DNA of 64,000 bases, from positions 1 to 64,000 of the forward strand of contig JADJWI010000007.1 of assembly GCA_016716435.1 (NCBI GenBank), read 5' to 3'. Made by a program: the position numbers and the translations under genes. Below are positions 36,910 through 46,613 of the stretch, piece by piece (within the stretch, counting starts at the first letter, position 1; each line of letters opens with the position of its first letter). The notes under the pieces are model-generated. The model saw only the letters and a list, made by a program, of their open reading frames with translations, ran no database searches and was not told where the DNA came from. This stretch comes from Acidobacteriota bacterium (GTDB lineage Bacteria > Acidobacteriota > Blastocatellia > Pyrinomonadales > Pyrinomonadaceae).

Positions 36910-39900
36910 AACCTCCTCCTGAACCTAACCTCAAAGCTCACGTTGTCACGGTTTTGGGTCACGTTACTCAATGAACGCTGTTCGTACTGGGCGACGAAGG
37001 AAAGCCGATCGGAAACACGGTACTCGAACGCTATAACCTGATTCTGATCCTGAGAGAGGTTCGTCGCATATGTCACACGGAGGTTATTATTGATCTGGCG
37101 ACCGACGGTCAGGCGTGCGGACGGGTCAAGCCGTTCACCCGAAATGATCGGATCGATCTCGAACACATTCAAGCCGAAAAGACGGTCTGTGGCCCGCCGG
37201 GCCGGAGTGTTAATGATCGAATCTGCCAAAACTTCGGCCGCTGTATTAAGTCCGGTCGAGGCGAGTGTCGGAATGCCAGTCGAAGTATTTGAGAGGCTTC
37301 CAGTAGTGATGAGCGAGATCACATCCTGTTCGGGTAAGGCAGGGTTCGAGCGAACAGAGGCCGTTAGGGCCTGTGTATCCGTCAATGGGCCGGACAGATT
37401 GACGAAAACCTGGTAGCCATTTATCTCAGATTCAGCCTGGAGAAAGATCACCGGGTCAATGTTGGTGTCGGGCGGGAATTCAAGAACTCCGCGTTGGATC
37501 ACATATCGGTCGTTACGAAACAGGATAGTTCCGCTCGTTGACGTTATCCTGCCCGCAATCCTTGGATTATTTGTGGTGCCGGTGAGCTGAAGAGAGACAG
37601 AGGCCGTGAGATCGGCGATATTATTACGAACGATCAGTGCATCTCTTCCGGTGATGTTCAGGTTGAAGCGCGGAGCCAAGCCCGACGTCGTTCCGCCGCC
37701 ACCGAGCGAACCCTCACGCCGAGCCCCGATAACACTAGCGAGTTCTATGTCCCGGCTGTAGACACTTCGCCGAGCGAGGATGTTACCTGAGATCACGCTG
37801 AGAAGCTCCGTTCCCACACGCGTCCCGGTAAAATCGAGCCGAGCGTCGCCGGTGGTCACAAAATTTTCGGGTAGCGGAACTGTAACGTTTGAACCCGTAA
37901 GCGACACCCGGTAAGACTGGATGGCCAAATTGTCGCCGAACAGCAAGCCGCCGCCGGCCGAAAAGGAACCGCCTCCCAAATAGCCTGATAGGTTATCGAA
38001 TTGAGCCTGATCGGCTGTGAATCTGACGGTTCCGGTTATCCGATCCGCGGAAAGTCTGCTCGGGCCGATGAAGGTTGCTACGGCCGCGTTGGAGAGCTGC
38101 GCCGTACCATTTATCCTTGCTGTACGATTTACCCCAGCAAGCCGGACCGAAACGTCCGCAGTTCCGCCAAAGAACGTGTCGGCCGCGGCGATGTCCGGAA
38201 ACGCGTTAAGCAGAGTGAGATTAAGCCTTCCATCGATCGCCAAATTGTTCAAGCCGTTGTCGGTTAACGCCTTTGTCCCAGACACCACCAAATTTGAACC
38301 TCCGCCAGCGAGCTTGAGGCTTTCAAACGTTATCTCAGACGGCGAGAACCTTACGAGAACGGGCTCGAGTGCCGTCAGTGGCGACTCCTGTATCTGCAAG
38401 GTCAATTGTGAAAAACTCGCGACACCCGAAAGGTTGGCAGTCGAAAAGGTTCGATCCCCGCGGTCGTCTATCGACGCTAAGGGCCCGCCGAACTCGACCT
38501 TTCCAGTACCGGTGCCACCGATCGAATAGCCCTTAAGCTGAGGGATAAGAGCAAAAAAGGGCCCAAGCGGGCTTTGATCGAGAGTATGCTCGACCCGAAC
38601 CGGCAATTCGCGTTGGCTGAGGTCAAGTTTTGCAAGGAAAACTTGCGGACGGCCGGCCAATTCGGCCGTCAGGCTAGCATTGAGCGTTTGATCTGAGGTT
38701 GTGCCTTCGAATCGTACTTCACCGAAAGCATTATCGTTGACAACAATGTTCGAGCCGCGGCCTTCGAACTTGATCTGGATCGATGAGGTCTGCTCTATAT
38801 TTCCGGACCCGCTTGCAGAAAAATCGATCGTGCCCGTTGCGTCCGGGAGCGATTCGCTCACCGGCAATAGAGCGGTCAGAAGCGGCACAGGGATTTTCTC
38901 GCCGAGCAACTCACCATTAAATTCAGAGGTGGTGCGGTCGTATAAACCATTAAAGGTCGCCCGTCCGCCATCTGCGACTATCGAAGCGGAGTCGACGATG
39001 ATCGATGTCCCCTCGAACCTCGCATCTGCCCGCAACTCTTCAAAAGGCTGGCCGTTCAAAGTGCCGTTGACCGTAACGATATCTACCGTACCTTGGGATT
39101 GGTTTGGAAGCCCGCGAAGTTCAACTTTACCGGAGGTGTTCCCTCGTAATGCTCGTAGCGATTCAGGCAGATCTATTGGAATTGCGGTCAGGAGCCTTCC
39201 CGCACTGATGTTATTGAGCTGAGCGGTCACTGATGTATTGTTCAGCCCGGCCGCTGGGATCTGAACCTCGAAATCCAATTGTCCGCCTTCGACCTCGAGA
39301 AGTTTGCCATCCGAAATGAACACCCCTAACGCCGAGACATCGATGTTGGCGGAGAGGCGGCCCAGCTCTTGTTCTCTCAGAGCGATCGATTCGAACGCAA
39401 CGTTTCCCTTGAACTCAGGCTCGGCGAGGCTTCCGGTGATTTTGCCGTCGAAAGCCAGGTCGTCTCTTAAGACCACCCGATATAGATCCAGTTGTTCGGT
39501 CAATCCGGGAGAGACGTCGAGTATGCGGAGCATCCGCTCAGTTTCGGATGCATCGGACGAGCGAAGGGTGAGTGCAAGATCGGAATCCGAGCCAAGCAGA
39601 TCGAAGCGTCCGGTTGCCGCGAGCTCAGTTTTTCCGGTGTTGAGCTTAGCGTCCTCGACGTTGAGAAGCCCTTGGTCTGCTCTGACCCTCAAGGATCCTT
39701 TTAATGGGATGCGCCCGTTTGCTTCGTCGCCTGCGGAAGCGTCGATGTCAGCGTTGATATCACCCGATGCAGTTCGGAAGTCGGTTCCCCTCGTCGAAAC
39801 ATCTACGTGTCCAGTCGCTTGGCCTTCGATAGGAACGATCCGGCCCGACTGAAGTGCGATCAACTTCGAAATGTCTAGCGAGGTGAAATTAGCGCTGAAG

Positions 39901-42032
39901 TTGGAGTCGGCCCTCGAATTGAGAGCAATAGTTGCCTGGCCCGCGACCTCACCATCCATCACCTGAGCGACGAGGTCATTGAGCTCCGCACGCTCGTTCG
40001 TGATAACTACACTTGAGCGAGCTGAGCCGAGGTTGATACTGCCCAGCGTCCCGCCGCCGATGCTCATATCCGCAGTCGCCCGATATCTCCCTGACGGCTC
40101 CAGAACATAGACCGGTCGTGCAGCGACCACATTTTCTATCGTTCCGCCCTCAGGAAAGGACTCACTCTCAGTCAGGGTCACCGTTCCGGCGTCGATATCT
40201 TCGGACCGGGCCTCGACCCTACCCTCCCGTATCGTCAGCCGAACCCCGGCGATATTGAGGCTACCGAGAACGACGCCGTCAGCATCAACACGAGCGAGCC
40301 TCAGGCGGTCGGAATAAACTACTGTGTTCGGCCCGACGCCTCTAACGGAAACGGTGTCCGCCTTGATGCCCTCGACCCGGTTTTTGCCCGAGTCCAACCG
40401 GTCGGCCGTTAGGTCCCGGAGGGCTAGGTCCGTCGAGTCCGGAACGTCCTTGAGCTCAAAATCGCGTGCCTTCAGGTTCCGCAAACGAGCATCGCCAATG
40501 CTCGCCTCGCGAGCCTGAAGCCCATCGATATCGACTGTTGTCGTTTCGCCCGCATTCCGAACTCGAATATTTCGCCCATTTACGCCGTCGATCCGGTAAT
40601 CATCGGTCTGAAGCGTATTTGCCTGCGTGGCGGCAGCCGAGAGTGAAGTGGTCCCGCCATCGACTGAGACCTGGAGGCCCTGGGAGCGGAAATCAGTGAA
40701 TCGATTATCCGCTACCGAGAACATTTGAGCTCGCCCATTTCCCGCCGAGGCATCCAGGCGTCCGTTCCGAAGTTCAGCAACAGCGTCAGATAGAAAAAGC
40801 CCGCCGAGGGTTAAGGACCCCGATTTTGCAGCAGCTGCCTGAAGTTCGCCAACCCAAAGGAAATCCGTGCCGGTGCCCCGGACGTTGCCCGCAATACGAG
40901 GAAACTCGATGCGAAAATCCTCGAATGTGAAAAGCTCAGCGACGGCCTGTCCATTCGCTTCGTATTGTGAATTTGTGCCTGCAACGGTGGCCGCGACATC
41001 GACCGCGCGAAGGTAAACTCCGTCCGCCGACAAAGCTTCTGAGGTGATATTGCCTTCGACACGGTAGTTAGTCCCGGTTCCGCCCACTCGCCCCTTGAAA
41101 TTGCCAACGCCTCGAAGAGTCGTGCCAAGGGGAAAGATGGTCGAGGTTTGCGCCAAATCAACCGATGATTCGATGTTGAGGTCGTAGGTAAAATTTTGCC
41201 AGTCCATTAGCCGGCCGCTTAGTATCGAGTAACCGATCGGGGTATCGATACGGAGCTCGGAAATATCCGCGGATTCAGGGTCTGCGATCCCAGTCGCCCG
41301 AATCCGAACATCTTCTAACCTGCTGCCGTCGTACGTGAGAAAAGAGTCTGTCGATTCCAGCTCGAAAAGAAATCGCGAAGGACGCTCCAAAAGTGGCTCT
41401 TCGGTCGGCCTAACGCTAAGCGTAAGGTTCCTGGCATCTGCCTCGATTTTTCGTGATGCGTCGTTGAAGTGAACGACGGAGTCCAATAGCAAAAAGCTGA
41501 TCGAATCGTATTTGAAGCTCAGGCTCGATTCACGCTCATCCGAAACGATATTCGCGAAATTTGACCGTCCGTTTTCATCGAACCGTACCCAGACCTCGGC
41601 CCCATAGATCTCGGTAGAGTCTACAGAGATCTCCCGGGAAGCTTGCCAGGCAAAGAGATCGAGGATCGTCAGTCCTATACGAGCATCTCGGATGAAGAAA
41701 AGCTTCTCTCCGGACACGCGGTCGTTGAACGTGGCGTTTTTGAGTTCCAGCTCAAGGGGGGAAGCATTAAGCCTGAAAACATCGGCATCGAAAACGATGC
41801 CCATATACTCCATCTTTTCGCGAAACTGGTTCTTTACGTATGTGTCTGCCGCGCCACCACGGAATAGAAGTAAGCCGATCAAGGCGATCAGCAGAACGAA
41901 TACCCCGCCGCCGATCATTATGATCCGGAGCCATTTCCCGGCGAGAAAGGTACGCTTCGCGGGCGGGTCGGGTGCAGACGGCAGAGCCGCGTCGTGCGGA
42001 GTATCTAATTCCTCAGGCATTCTAAAAGCCAA
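36906..42032 (-). CDS. tamB: Translocation and assembly module protein TamB
   Basis: A 1708-residue protein. Residues about 34-60 form a single N-terminal membrane anchor (IIMIGGGVFVLLIALIGLLL). Then comes a very long beta-rich periplasmic region, consistent with a beta-taco bridge between the membranes, and a C-terminal DUF490 (TamB) domain (about 1350-1708) with segments such as TSTGIPTLASTGLNTAAEVL and GRQINNNLRVTYATNLSQD. TamB and TamA help autotransporter and lipid transport to the outer membrane. The gene ends inside the Omp85 start and begins 14 bases after ribBA, so the three could share a transcript. Confidence 0.87.
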   Translation of the reverse strand: MAFRMPEELDTPHDAALPSAPDPPAKRTFLAGKWLRIIMIGGGVFVLLIALIGLLLFRGGAADTYVKNQFREKMEYMGIVFDADVFRLNASPLELELKNATFNDRVSGEKLFFIRDARIGLTILDLFAWQASREISVDSTEIYGAEVWVRFDENGRSNFANIVSDERESSLSFKYDSISFLLLDSVVHFNDASRKIEADARNLTLSVRPTEEPLLERPSRFLFELESTDSFLTYDGSRLEDVRIRATGIADPESADISELRIDTPIGYSILSGRLMDWQNFTYDLNIESSVDLAQTSTIFPLGTTLRGVGNFKGRVGGTGTNYRVEGNITSEALSADGVYLRAVDVAATVAGTNSQYEANGQAVAELFTFEDFRIEFPRIAGNVRGTGTDFLWVGELQAAAAKSGSLTLGGLFLSDAVAELRNGRLDASAGNGRAQMFSVADNRFTDFRSQGLQVSVDGGTTSLSAAATQANTLQTDDYRIDGVNGRNIRVRNAGETTTVDIDGLQAREASIGDARLRNLKARDFELKDVPDSTDLALRDLTADRLDSGKNRVEGIKADTVSVRGVGPNTVVYSDRLRLARVDADGVVLGSLNIAGVRLTIREGRVEARSEDIDAGTVTLTESESFPEGGTIENVVAARPVYVLEPSGRYRATADMSIGGGTLGSINLGSARSSVVITNERAELNDLVAQVMDGEVAGQATIALNSRADSNFSANFTSLDISKLIALQSGRIVPIEGQATGHVDVSTRGTDFRTASGDINADIDASAGDEANGRIPLKGSLRVRADQGLLNVEDAKLNTGKTELAATGRFDLLGSDSDLALTLRSSDASETERMLRILDVSPGLTEQLDLYRVVLRDDLAFDGKITGSLAEPEFKGNVAFESIALREQELGRLSANIDVSALGVFISDGKLLEVEGGQLDFEVQIPAAGLNNTSVTAQLNNISAGRLLTAIPIDLPESLRALRGNTSGKVELRGLPNQSQGTVDIVTVNGTLNGQPFEELRADARFEGTSIIVDSASIVADGGRATFNGLYDRTTSEFNGELLGEKIPVPLLTALLPVSESLPDATGTIDFSASGSGNIEQTSSIQIKFEGRGSNIVVNDNAFGEVRFEGTTSDQTLNASLTAELAGRPQVFLAKLDLSQRELPVRVEHTLDQSPLGPFFALIPQLKGYSIGGTGTGKVEFGGPLASIDDRGDRTFSTANLSGVASFSQLTLQIQESPLTALEPVLVRFSPSEITFESLKLAGGGSNLVVSGTKALTDNGLNNLAIDGRLNLTLLNAFPDIAAADTFFGGTADVSVRLAGVNRTARINGTAQLSNAAVATFIGPSRLSADRITGTVRFTADQAQFDNLSGYLGGGSFSAGGGLLFGDNLAIQSYRVSLTGSNVTVPLPENFVTTGDARLDFTGTRVGTELLSVISGNILARRSVYSRDIELASVIGARREGSLGGGGTTSGLAPRFNLNITGRDALIVRNNIADLTASVSLQLTGTTNNPRIAGRITSTSGTILFRNDRYVIQRGVLEFPPDTNIDPVIFLQAESEINGYQVFVNLSGPLTDTQALTASVRSNPALPEQDVISLITTGSLSNTSTGIPTLASTGLNTAAEVLADSIINTPARRATDRLFGLNVFEIDPIISGERLDPSARLTVGRQINNNLRVTYATNLSQDQNQVIAFEYRVSDRLSFVAQYEQRSLSNVTQNRDNVSFEVRFRRRF

Positions 42033-42046
42033 TAGACAGAGCAGGC

Positions 42047-43177
42047 CTATTGTAGGCCAACTGTCTCAACTATCTCGAGGCCAAAGGCCTCAAGAGCATT
42101 GATCCTTGGGGGATGGTCGGACAAAAGCCGAATTTTCTTGATCCCAAGATCTTTCAATATTTGGGCACCGATCCCATAATCGTGAATCTTTCCATAACCA
42201 GTTTCGCGTTTTGCACTTTGGAAATCAACACCTTTTTCCTGCATCACGGCATACGTGCGGAGTTGATTGACCAAGTCCAGGTGGTTATCGCGTTGGCGAA
42301 GATAAATGATCGCCCCCCGACCGATTTCGGCGATCTTTTTTAACGAACTGTTGATAGCCGGTGCAGCTTCGCCTAATGTGCATCCGAACATGGCGAAGGT
42401 CACATTTTCCGTTTGGACGCGAACCAATATAGGCTCAGTTGTATCCGAAATGTCACCCATGGTCAGGCCAACATGCGTTTCCCCATTGACCAGATTCTCA
42501 AAGATCACAGCAGAGAACTCACCATAGGTTGTCGGCACAAGGGCCTCGACAACACGACGGACGAGCGGTTCACGTTCCATTCTGTAGCGTACAAGGTCGG
42601 CGACCGAAATGATCTTAAGACCGTGCAGAGCTGCAAAACGCTCAAGTTCAGGCATACGGGCCATTGTGCCATCGTCATTCATTATCTCGCAGATAACGGC
42701 AGAAGGGTTAAGCCCTGCGATCCTTGCGATATCAACGCTTGCTTCGGTCTGCCCAACGCGGACCAATACGCCGCCCCGTTTAGCTCTTAGCGGGAAGACA
42801 TGTCCCGGCCTTGCAAGGTCTGAAGGCTTAGTAGCCGGATCCACAGCAGTCAGGATCGTTTTTGCCCGGTCTGCGGCAGATATCCCGGTCGTTACGCCCT
42901 CTCTGGCTTCGATCGAGATAGTGAAAGCAGTGCCCATGCTCGACGTGTTTTCTGTTGCCTGCGGCGTAAGGTTCAACTCGTCGCACCTTTCTTCTGTGAG
43001 CGGAAGGCAGATAAGTCCGCGGCCATGGGTAGCCATGAAGTTGATCATTTCCGGCGTGACCTTTTCGGCCGCACAAACGAGGTCACCCTCATTTTCACGG
43101 TCCTCATCGTCAACAATGATGATCATCCGGCCTTCCCGGATATCATTTGCCGCTTCTTCTATGGTGCTCAATGGCAT
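42047..43177 (-). CDS. ribB: RibBA-type protein with intact DHBP synthase and degenerate GTP cyclohydrolase II domain
   Basis: 376 residues. The N-terminal half (1-200) is 3,4-dihydroxy-2-butanone-4-phosphate synthase with its acidic site DDEDRENEGD, HGRGLICLP and GHVFPLRA, so it can make the four-carbon unit of riboflavin. The C-terminal half (about 205-376) has the cyclohydrolase II fold but not its chemistry: the three zinc-binding cysteines are replaced (Asn258, Gly269, Ala271), and the EGRGIGL-type catalytic segment has become RQRDNHLDL. The DYGIGAQIL and a phosphate-like LLSDHPPRINALE segment remain. It is likely a RibB whose GTP step is done by a separate RibA. It begins just upstream of tamB. 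Confidence 0.9.
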   Translation of the reverse strand: MPLSTIEEAANDIREGRMIIIVDDEDRENEGDLVCAAEKVTPEMINFMATHGRGLICLPLTEERCDELNLTPQATENTSSMGTAFTISIEAREGVTTGISAADRAKTILTAVDPATKPSDLARPGHVFPLRAKRGGVLVRVGQTEASVDIARIAGLNPSAVICEIMNDDGTMARMPELERFAALHGLKIISVADLVRYRMEREPLVRRVVEALVPTTYGEFSAVIFENLVNGETHVGLTMGDISDTTEPILVRVQTENVTFAMFGCTLGEAAPAINSSLKKIAEIGRGAIIYLRQRDNHLDLVNQLRTYAVMQEKGVDFQSAKRETGYGKIHDYGIGAQILKDLGIKKIRLLSDHPPRINALEAFGLEIVETVGLQ

Positions 43178-43292
43178 TGATTACTTTCAGATCTCAACTT
43201 TGGGGCCAAAATGCGATTCTATCGAAACTCCATGTTCATTGCGAACGTCAGGCCCGGTTAACAATTGAAGCATCTGCCCTTACAATGAGGCG

Positions 43293-44429
43293 ATGCCGCT
43301 CGTCCTAAAGCTCGCTCTCCGCTTTCTAAGCCTCAAAAGAGGCGGTCTGGCGCGCTTTACAACGATAGGGGCCGCATTGATCATCGCCATCGGAGTCTTC
43401 GCATTTCTTTTTGCTCTCACACTATCGAATGCATTTGAAAGGTCACTAATTTCGACCCTGACGAGGTCTGTACCGCACATCGTCGTTACGCCCATTGGCG
43501 ATGTGAGTAGCACTGATCTCGAGACCGTAAAGGCTCTGGTGGGGACGGTTAACGGAGTTCAGAATGCTCGTTTCGCCTCGTCGGCCAATGCGATGATTAC
43601 AGCCAATGGCCAGTCTCAGTTCGTTTTGGTGAAAACGCACGAGAATATGGATTCCGGCGTTGTGTTCGGTGACCTCTTGGCAAGCAAGCTCCAGATCACA
43701 GCCGGCGAAGAAGCAGAACTCTTGCTTTTGGGACAGGACGGAAAACTTCGAAGAGTACGGATCCGTGCAAACGGCATCAGTTCCACAGGCCTTTACCAAG
43801 AAGATGCCGGTCAGATAACCGTTTCGACCCGAGAATATGCGGCGATCGTTGGTCAAGAGGTGTTCACGCCGCAGGGGATCGAGGTTCACCTTGCCGAACC
43901 AATGTCATCTGAGACCATCGCCGCAAAGGTTGCGGCACTTGTCGGGAATGGGTTTGAGGTTCTCTCCTGGGAGCGGTCGAATCTAGCCGTACTCGACTCA
44001 ATTCGATCCGCCAAGCGTTTTGCTCTTACAGTTGTGTCGCTGCTCGCCGCAGTCGGAATTCTTGGTTTGCTGGTTACTACTGCCGTCCTCGTCCGCGAAC
44101 GCTCCCATGACATTTCCGTTCTGCGAACCATGGGACTGCGAAGCAGTTCAATTGCCTCGATGGTCTTGCTCCAGTCCGCCGTGATCGCTTTATCCGGTTC
44201 GCTGCCCGGAATCGCCCTGCTTTATTTGGTTTTTGCGATGACCGACCCGACGGCCTTTATTCTCACGGTTGCAGAAGGAAGTCCGTTGCGAGCGTTAACT
44301 GTAGAATCAAATGCAATCGAAACACTCTTCACGGTCGCCGGAGTGATTGTTCTCTCGGTCTTTGCCGGATTATTTCCCGCGATGAAAGCAGCTCGGGTTA
44401 AACCCTTGGCAAATTTGCGTCAGATTTGA
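43293..44429 (+). CDS. ABC transporter permease, FtsX/LolC type
   Basis: A 378-residue membrane protein. A first membrane helix (about 22-48, TIGAALIIAIGVFAFLFALT), a periplasmic MacB-core-like domain (about 50-230), and three C-terminal helices with TVVSLLAAVGILGLLVTTAV, SHDISVLRTMGLRSSSIASM and a final VFAGLFPAMKAARVKPLANL motif typical of FtsX-type permeases in lipoprotein or macrolide export. No ATPase gene is next to it, so the partner must be elsewhere. It is 24 bases upstream of the MFS gene and divergent from ribBA. Confidence 0.83.
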   Translation: MPLVLKLALRFLSLKRGGLARFTTIGAALIIAIGVFAFLFALTLSNAFERSLISTLTRSVPHIVVTPIGDVSSTDLETVKALVGTVNGVQNARFASSANAMITANGQSQFVLVKTHENMDSGVVFGDLLASKLQITAGEEAELLLLGQDGKLRRVRIRANGISSTGLYQEDAGQITVSTREYAAIVGQEVFTPQGIEVHLAEPMSSETIAAKVAALVGNGFEVLSWERSNLAVLDSIRSAKRFALTVVSLLAAVGILGLLVTTAVLVRERSHDISVLRTMGLRSSSIASMVLLQSAVIALSGSLPGIALLYLVFAMTDPTAFILTVAEGSPLRALTVESNAIETLFTVAGVIVLSVFAGLFPAMKAARVKPLANLRQI

Positions 44430-44453
44430 TCGTCGGAATGCGTCTCTCAAATT

Positions 44454-45653
44454 ATGTCGGCCAAAGAAAATCTCGATGAAATAAAAGACGAAACGAGTCG
44501 GTTCGCAAGTCCGATCCTTCACATCGTATTTTTTCTCTCCGGCATCGGCACGGTTCTGATCGGTCAGGTGCTCCCATATTTCGAACGCACCTTTTCACTC
44601 ACCGATGGCCAGCTCGCACTATTCTTTCCGGCACAGTTTGCTGGATCGGTCGCCGGGACTCTCATTTCCGGCTACTTTGGCAGGCGAACAAAGCTAAAGC
44701 AAGCAACTGCACTCGGGGCAGCCGCGATGGCGGCGGGCATCTTGATGATGAACGCAGGCGATCTTTCGGTTGTTCTTGCGGGATTCGTTCTCAACGGAAT
44801 CGGGATCGGCATTACGCTTCCGGCAATTAACCTATTGGTTTTGGAGATGAATCTTCACCGGACGGCATCGGCACTTAGCCTGCTCAACTTTTATTGGGGA
44901 GCAGGTGCCATCGCTGCGAAACCATTCGTCGACCTGACCTCGGACGCATCCAACGGACTACTTTTTACAACGCTCTGTCTTGCCGTCCCGCTCGCCACAA
45001 GTTCGGTCGCTATCTCACTCATACGGGCATCTCCTAGGCGAGAGAGCCGTCCGGTATCGGATGAGAACGAAACCTCGCACATCTGGGCGATGCCGCTTGC
45101 GTGGGCAATCGCTGCATTTCATTTCGTTCATGTCGGTTTCGAAAGCGGCATGGGCGGATGGATCACAACGTATTCCGAAAGGATCGCGGGTGTGCCTGTA
45201 ACCTCCGTCGTTTCCCCCACGCTCCTGTACTTCCTGTTCTTCGTCGCGGGTCGGGCGGTTGGACCGATCTTGTTTCGCTATCTAAGTGAGAATCAGGCGA
45301 TCGCTCTCGGACTTTCTCTTATATTAGTTGGCCTCGGGTTTGTATTGAACGCCGGTGATCTGAGCACATTGAACATTGGATCGGTGATCACCGGCATAGG
45401 AACGTCTTGGATCTTCCCAACCAACGTATCTCGGTTCTACAACTCATTTGGGCCTGAGGCTGCTCGGAAGGCTACGCCACTGTTCATATGTGGAACGATC
45501 GGAGCTACAGCGGTCACGTGGGGAATCGGAGCGGTCTCATCAATCTCGGGTGATCTGCGCTATGGAATGCTAATACTTGTCGCCGCGGCGGTCTCGTTGT
45601 TTGGTCTTCAGGTTGCGATTGTGGTGATCGCCAGCCGCCGAACGAAGAACTAG
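44454..45653 (+). CDS. Major facilitator superfamily transporter
   Basis: A 399-residue protein with about 12 hydrophobic helices. The N-half has GQLALFFPAQFAGSVAGTLI followed by the loop GYFGRRTKLKQA, the MFS-like arginine-rich turn between helices 2 and 3; later segments include WGAGAIAAKPFVDLTS. The pattern is like the FucP-type sugar branch, but the substrate cannot be read from sequence. It follows the FtsX-type permease closely and its last four bases overlap the end of the convergent galU. Confidence 0.8.
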   Translation: MSAKENLDEIKDETSRFASPILHIVFFLSGIGTVLIGQVLPYFERTFSLTDGQLALFFPAQFAGSVAGTLISGYFGRRTKLKQATALGAAAMAAGILMMNAGDLSVVLAGFVLNGIGIGITLPAINLLVLEMNLHRTASALSLLNFYWGAGAIAAKPFVDLTSDASNGLLFTTLCLAVPLATSSVAISLIRASPRRESRPVSDENETSHIWAMPLAWAIAAFHFVHVGFESGMGGWITTYSERIAGVPVTSVVSPTLLYFLFFVAGRAVGPILFRYLSENQAIALGLSLILVGLGFVLNAGDLSTLNIGSVITGIGTSWIFPTNVSRFYNSFGPEAARKATPLFICGTIGATAVTWGIGAVSSISGDLRYGMLILVAAAVSLFGLQVAIVVIASRRTKN

Positions 45654-46519
45654 AATTCCAAGTTTTTCAAATATTCGCGGAACGGGCCGCCGAGGTCCTC
45701 TCGCTTTAGGGCGTATTCGACCGTTGCAATGAGAAAGCCGAGTTTGTCACCCGCATCATGGCGCGCGCCCACGAGCTTCACGGCATAAAATGGCCGTTCC
45801 TTGAGCAAAATGCGCATCGCATCGGTTATCTGTATCTCCCCGCCTGCACCGGGTTTCGTTCGCTCGATCGCATTGAAAATATCCGGAGTGAAAATGTATC
45901 GCCCGATGATCGCCAGATCGGAAGGCGCGTCTGCATAGGCCGGCTTTTCGACCATATCCTTGATCTTAAATACGCCGGGCTCGACCTCCTCCGCGTCTAT
46001 TACACCAAACCTTGAAATTGCCTCGCCGGGAACCTGCATTGTCGCGATGACGGGCGCTTCGTACTTTTCGTAAACGTCCATCATCTGACGCAACGCCGGC
46101 CGCTCTGCATCAACAACATCATCGGCGAGCAAGGCGGCAAAGGGCTCGGTGCCAACGAAATCCTTTGCCTGATAGATCGCATGCCCCAAGCCGAGAGCCT
46201 GCTTTTGCCTCGTGTAGCTGATCCTCGCGATCTCCGAAATCGCGCGGACCTGTTCGAACAACTCCGTCTTGCCCTTTTCTTTCAACAACTGCTCAAGCTC
46301 GAAGGAGATATCAAAGTGGTTCTCAATCGCGCTCTTATCACGGCCTGTGATGATCAAAAGCGATTCACAACCGGATGCCACGGCCTCTTCAACCGCATAT
46401 TGAATAAGCGGTTTATCCACAAGCGGAAGCATTTCCTTCGGTGACGCTTTCGTGGCTGGAAGAAATCGCGTGCCGAGGCCGGCCGCCGGGAAAATAGCTT
46501 TACGAATTGTTTGAGCCAT
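45650..46519 (-). CDS. galU: UTP-glucose-1-phosphate uridylyltransferase
   Basis: Makes UDP-glucose from glucose-1-phosphate and UTP, for cell-envelope polysaccharides. 289 residues. The nucleotide loop FPAAGLGTRFLPATKASPKE and the sugar-binding segments KQALGLGHAIYQAKDFVGTE, LLADDVVD and KPAYADAPSDLAIIGRYIF are typical of GalU. Divergent from serS, and its end overlaps the end of the MFS gene by four bases. Confidence 0.93.
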   Translation of the reverse strand: MAQTIRKAIFPAAGLGTRFLPATKASPKEMLPLVDKPLIQYAVEEAVASGCESLLIITGRDKSAIENHFDISFELEQLLKEKGKTELFEQVRAISEIARISYTRQKQALGLGHAIYQAKDFVGTEPFAALLADDVVDAERPALRQMMDVYEKYEAPVIATMQVPGEAISRFGVIDAEEVEPGVFKIKDMVEKPAYADAPSDLAIIGRYIFTPDIFNAIERTKPGAGGEIQITDAMRILLKERPFYAVKLVGARHDAGDKLGFLIATVEYALKREDLGGPFREYLKNLEF

Positions 46520-46613
46520 AAAAAGACTGCTAAATTATGATGTCGCGCCCTTGAAAACCATAAGTTTAAAGATTTTCGCAACGCGAAACAAACGCACCAT
46601 TCGGACATATCGT

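Noticed and set aside
43178..43292. FMN riboswitch upstream of ribBA
   Set aside because: The gap is only 115 bases and is shared with a divergent gene; the conserved FMN-aptamer segments are not recognised.
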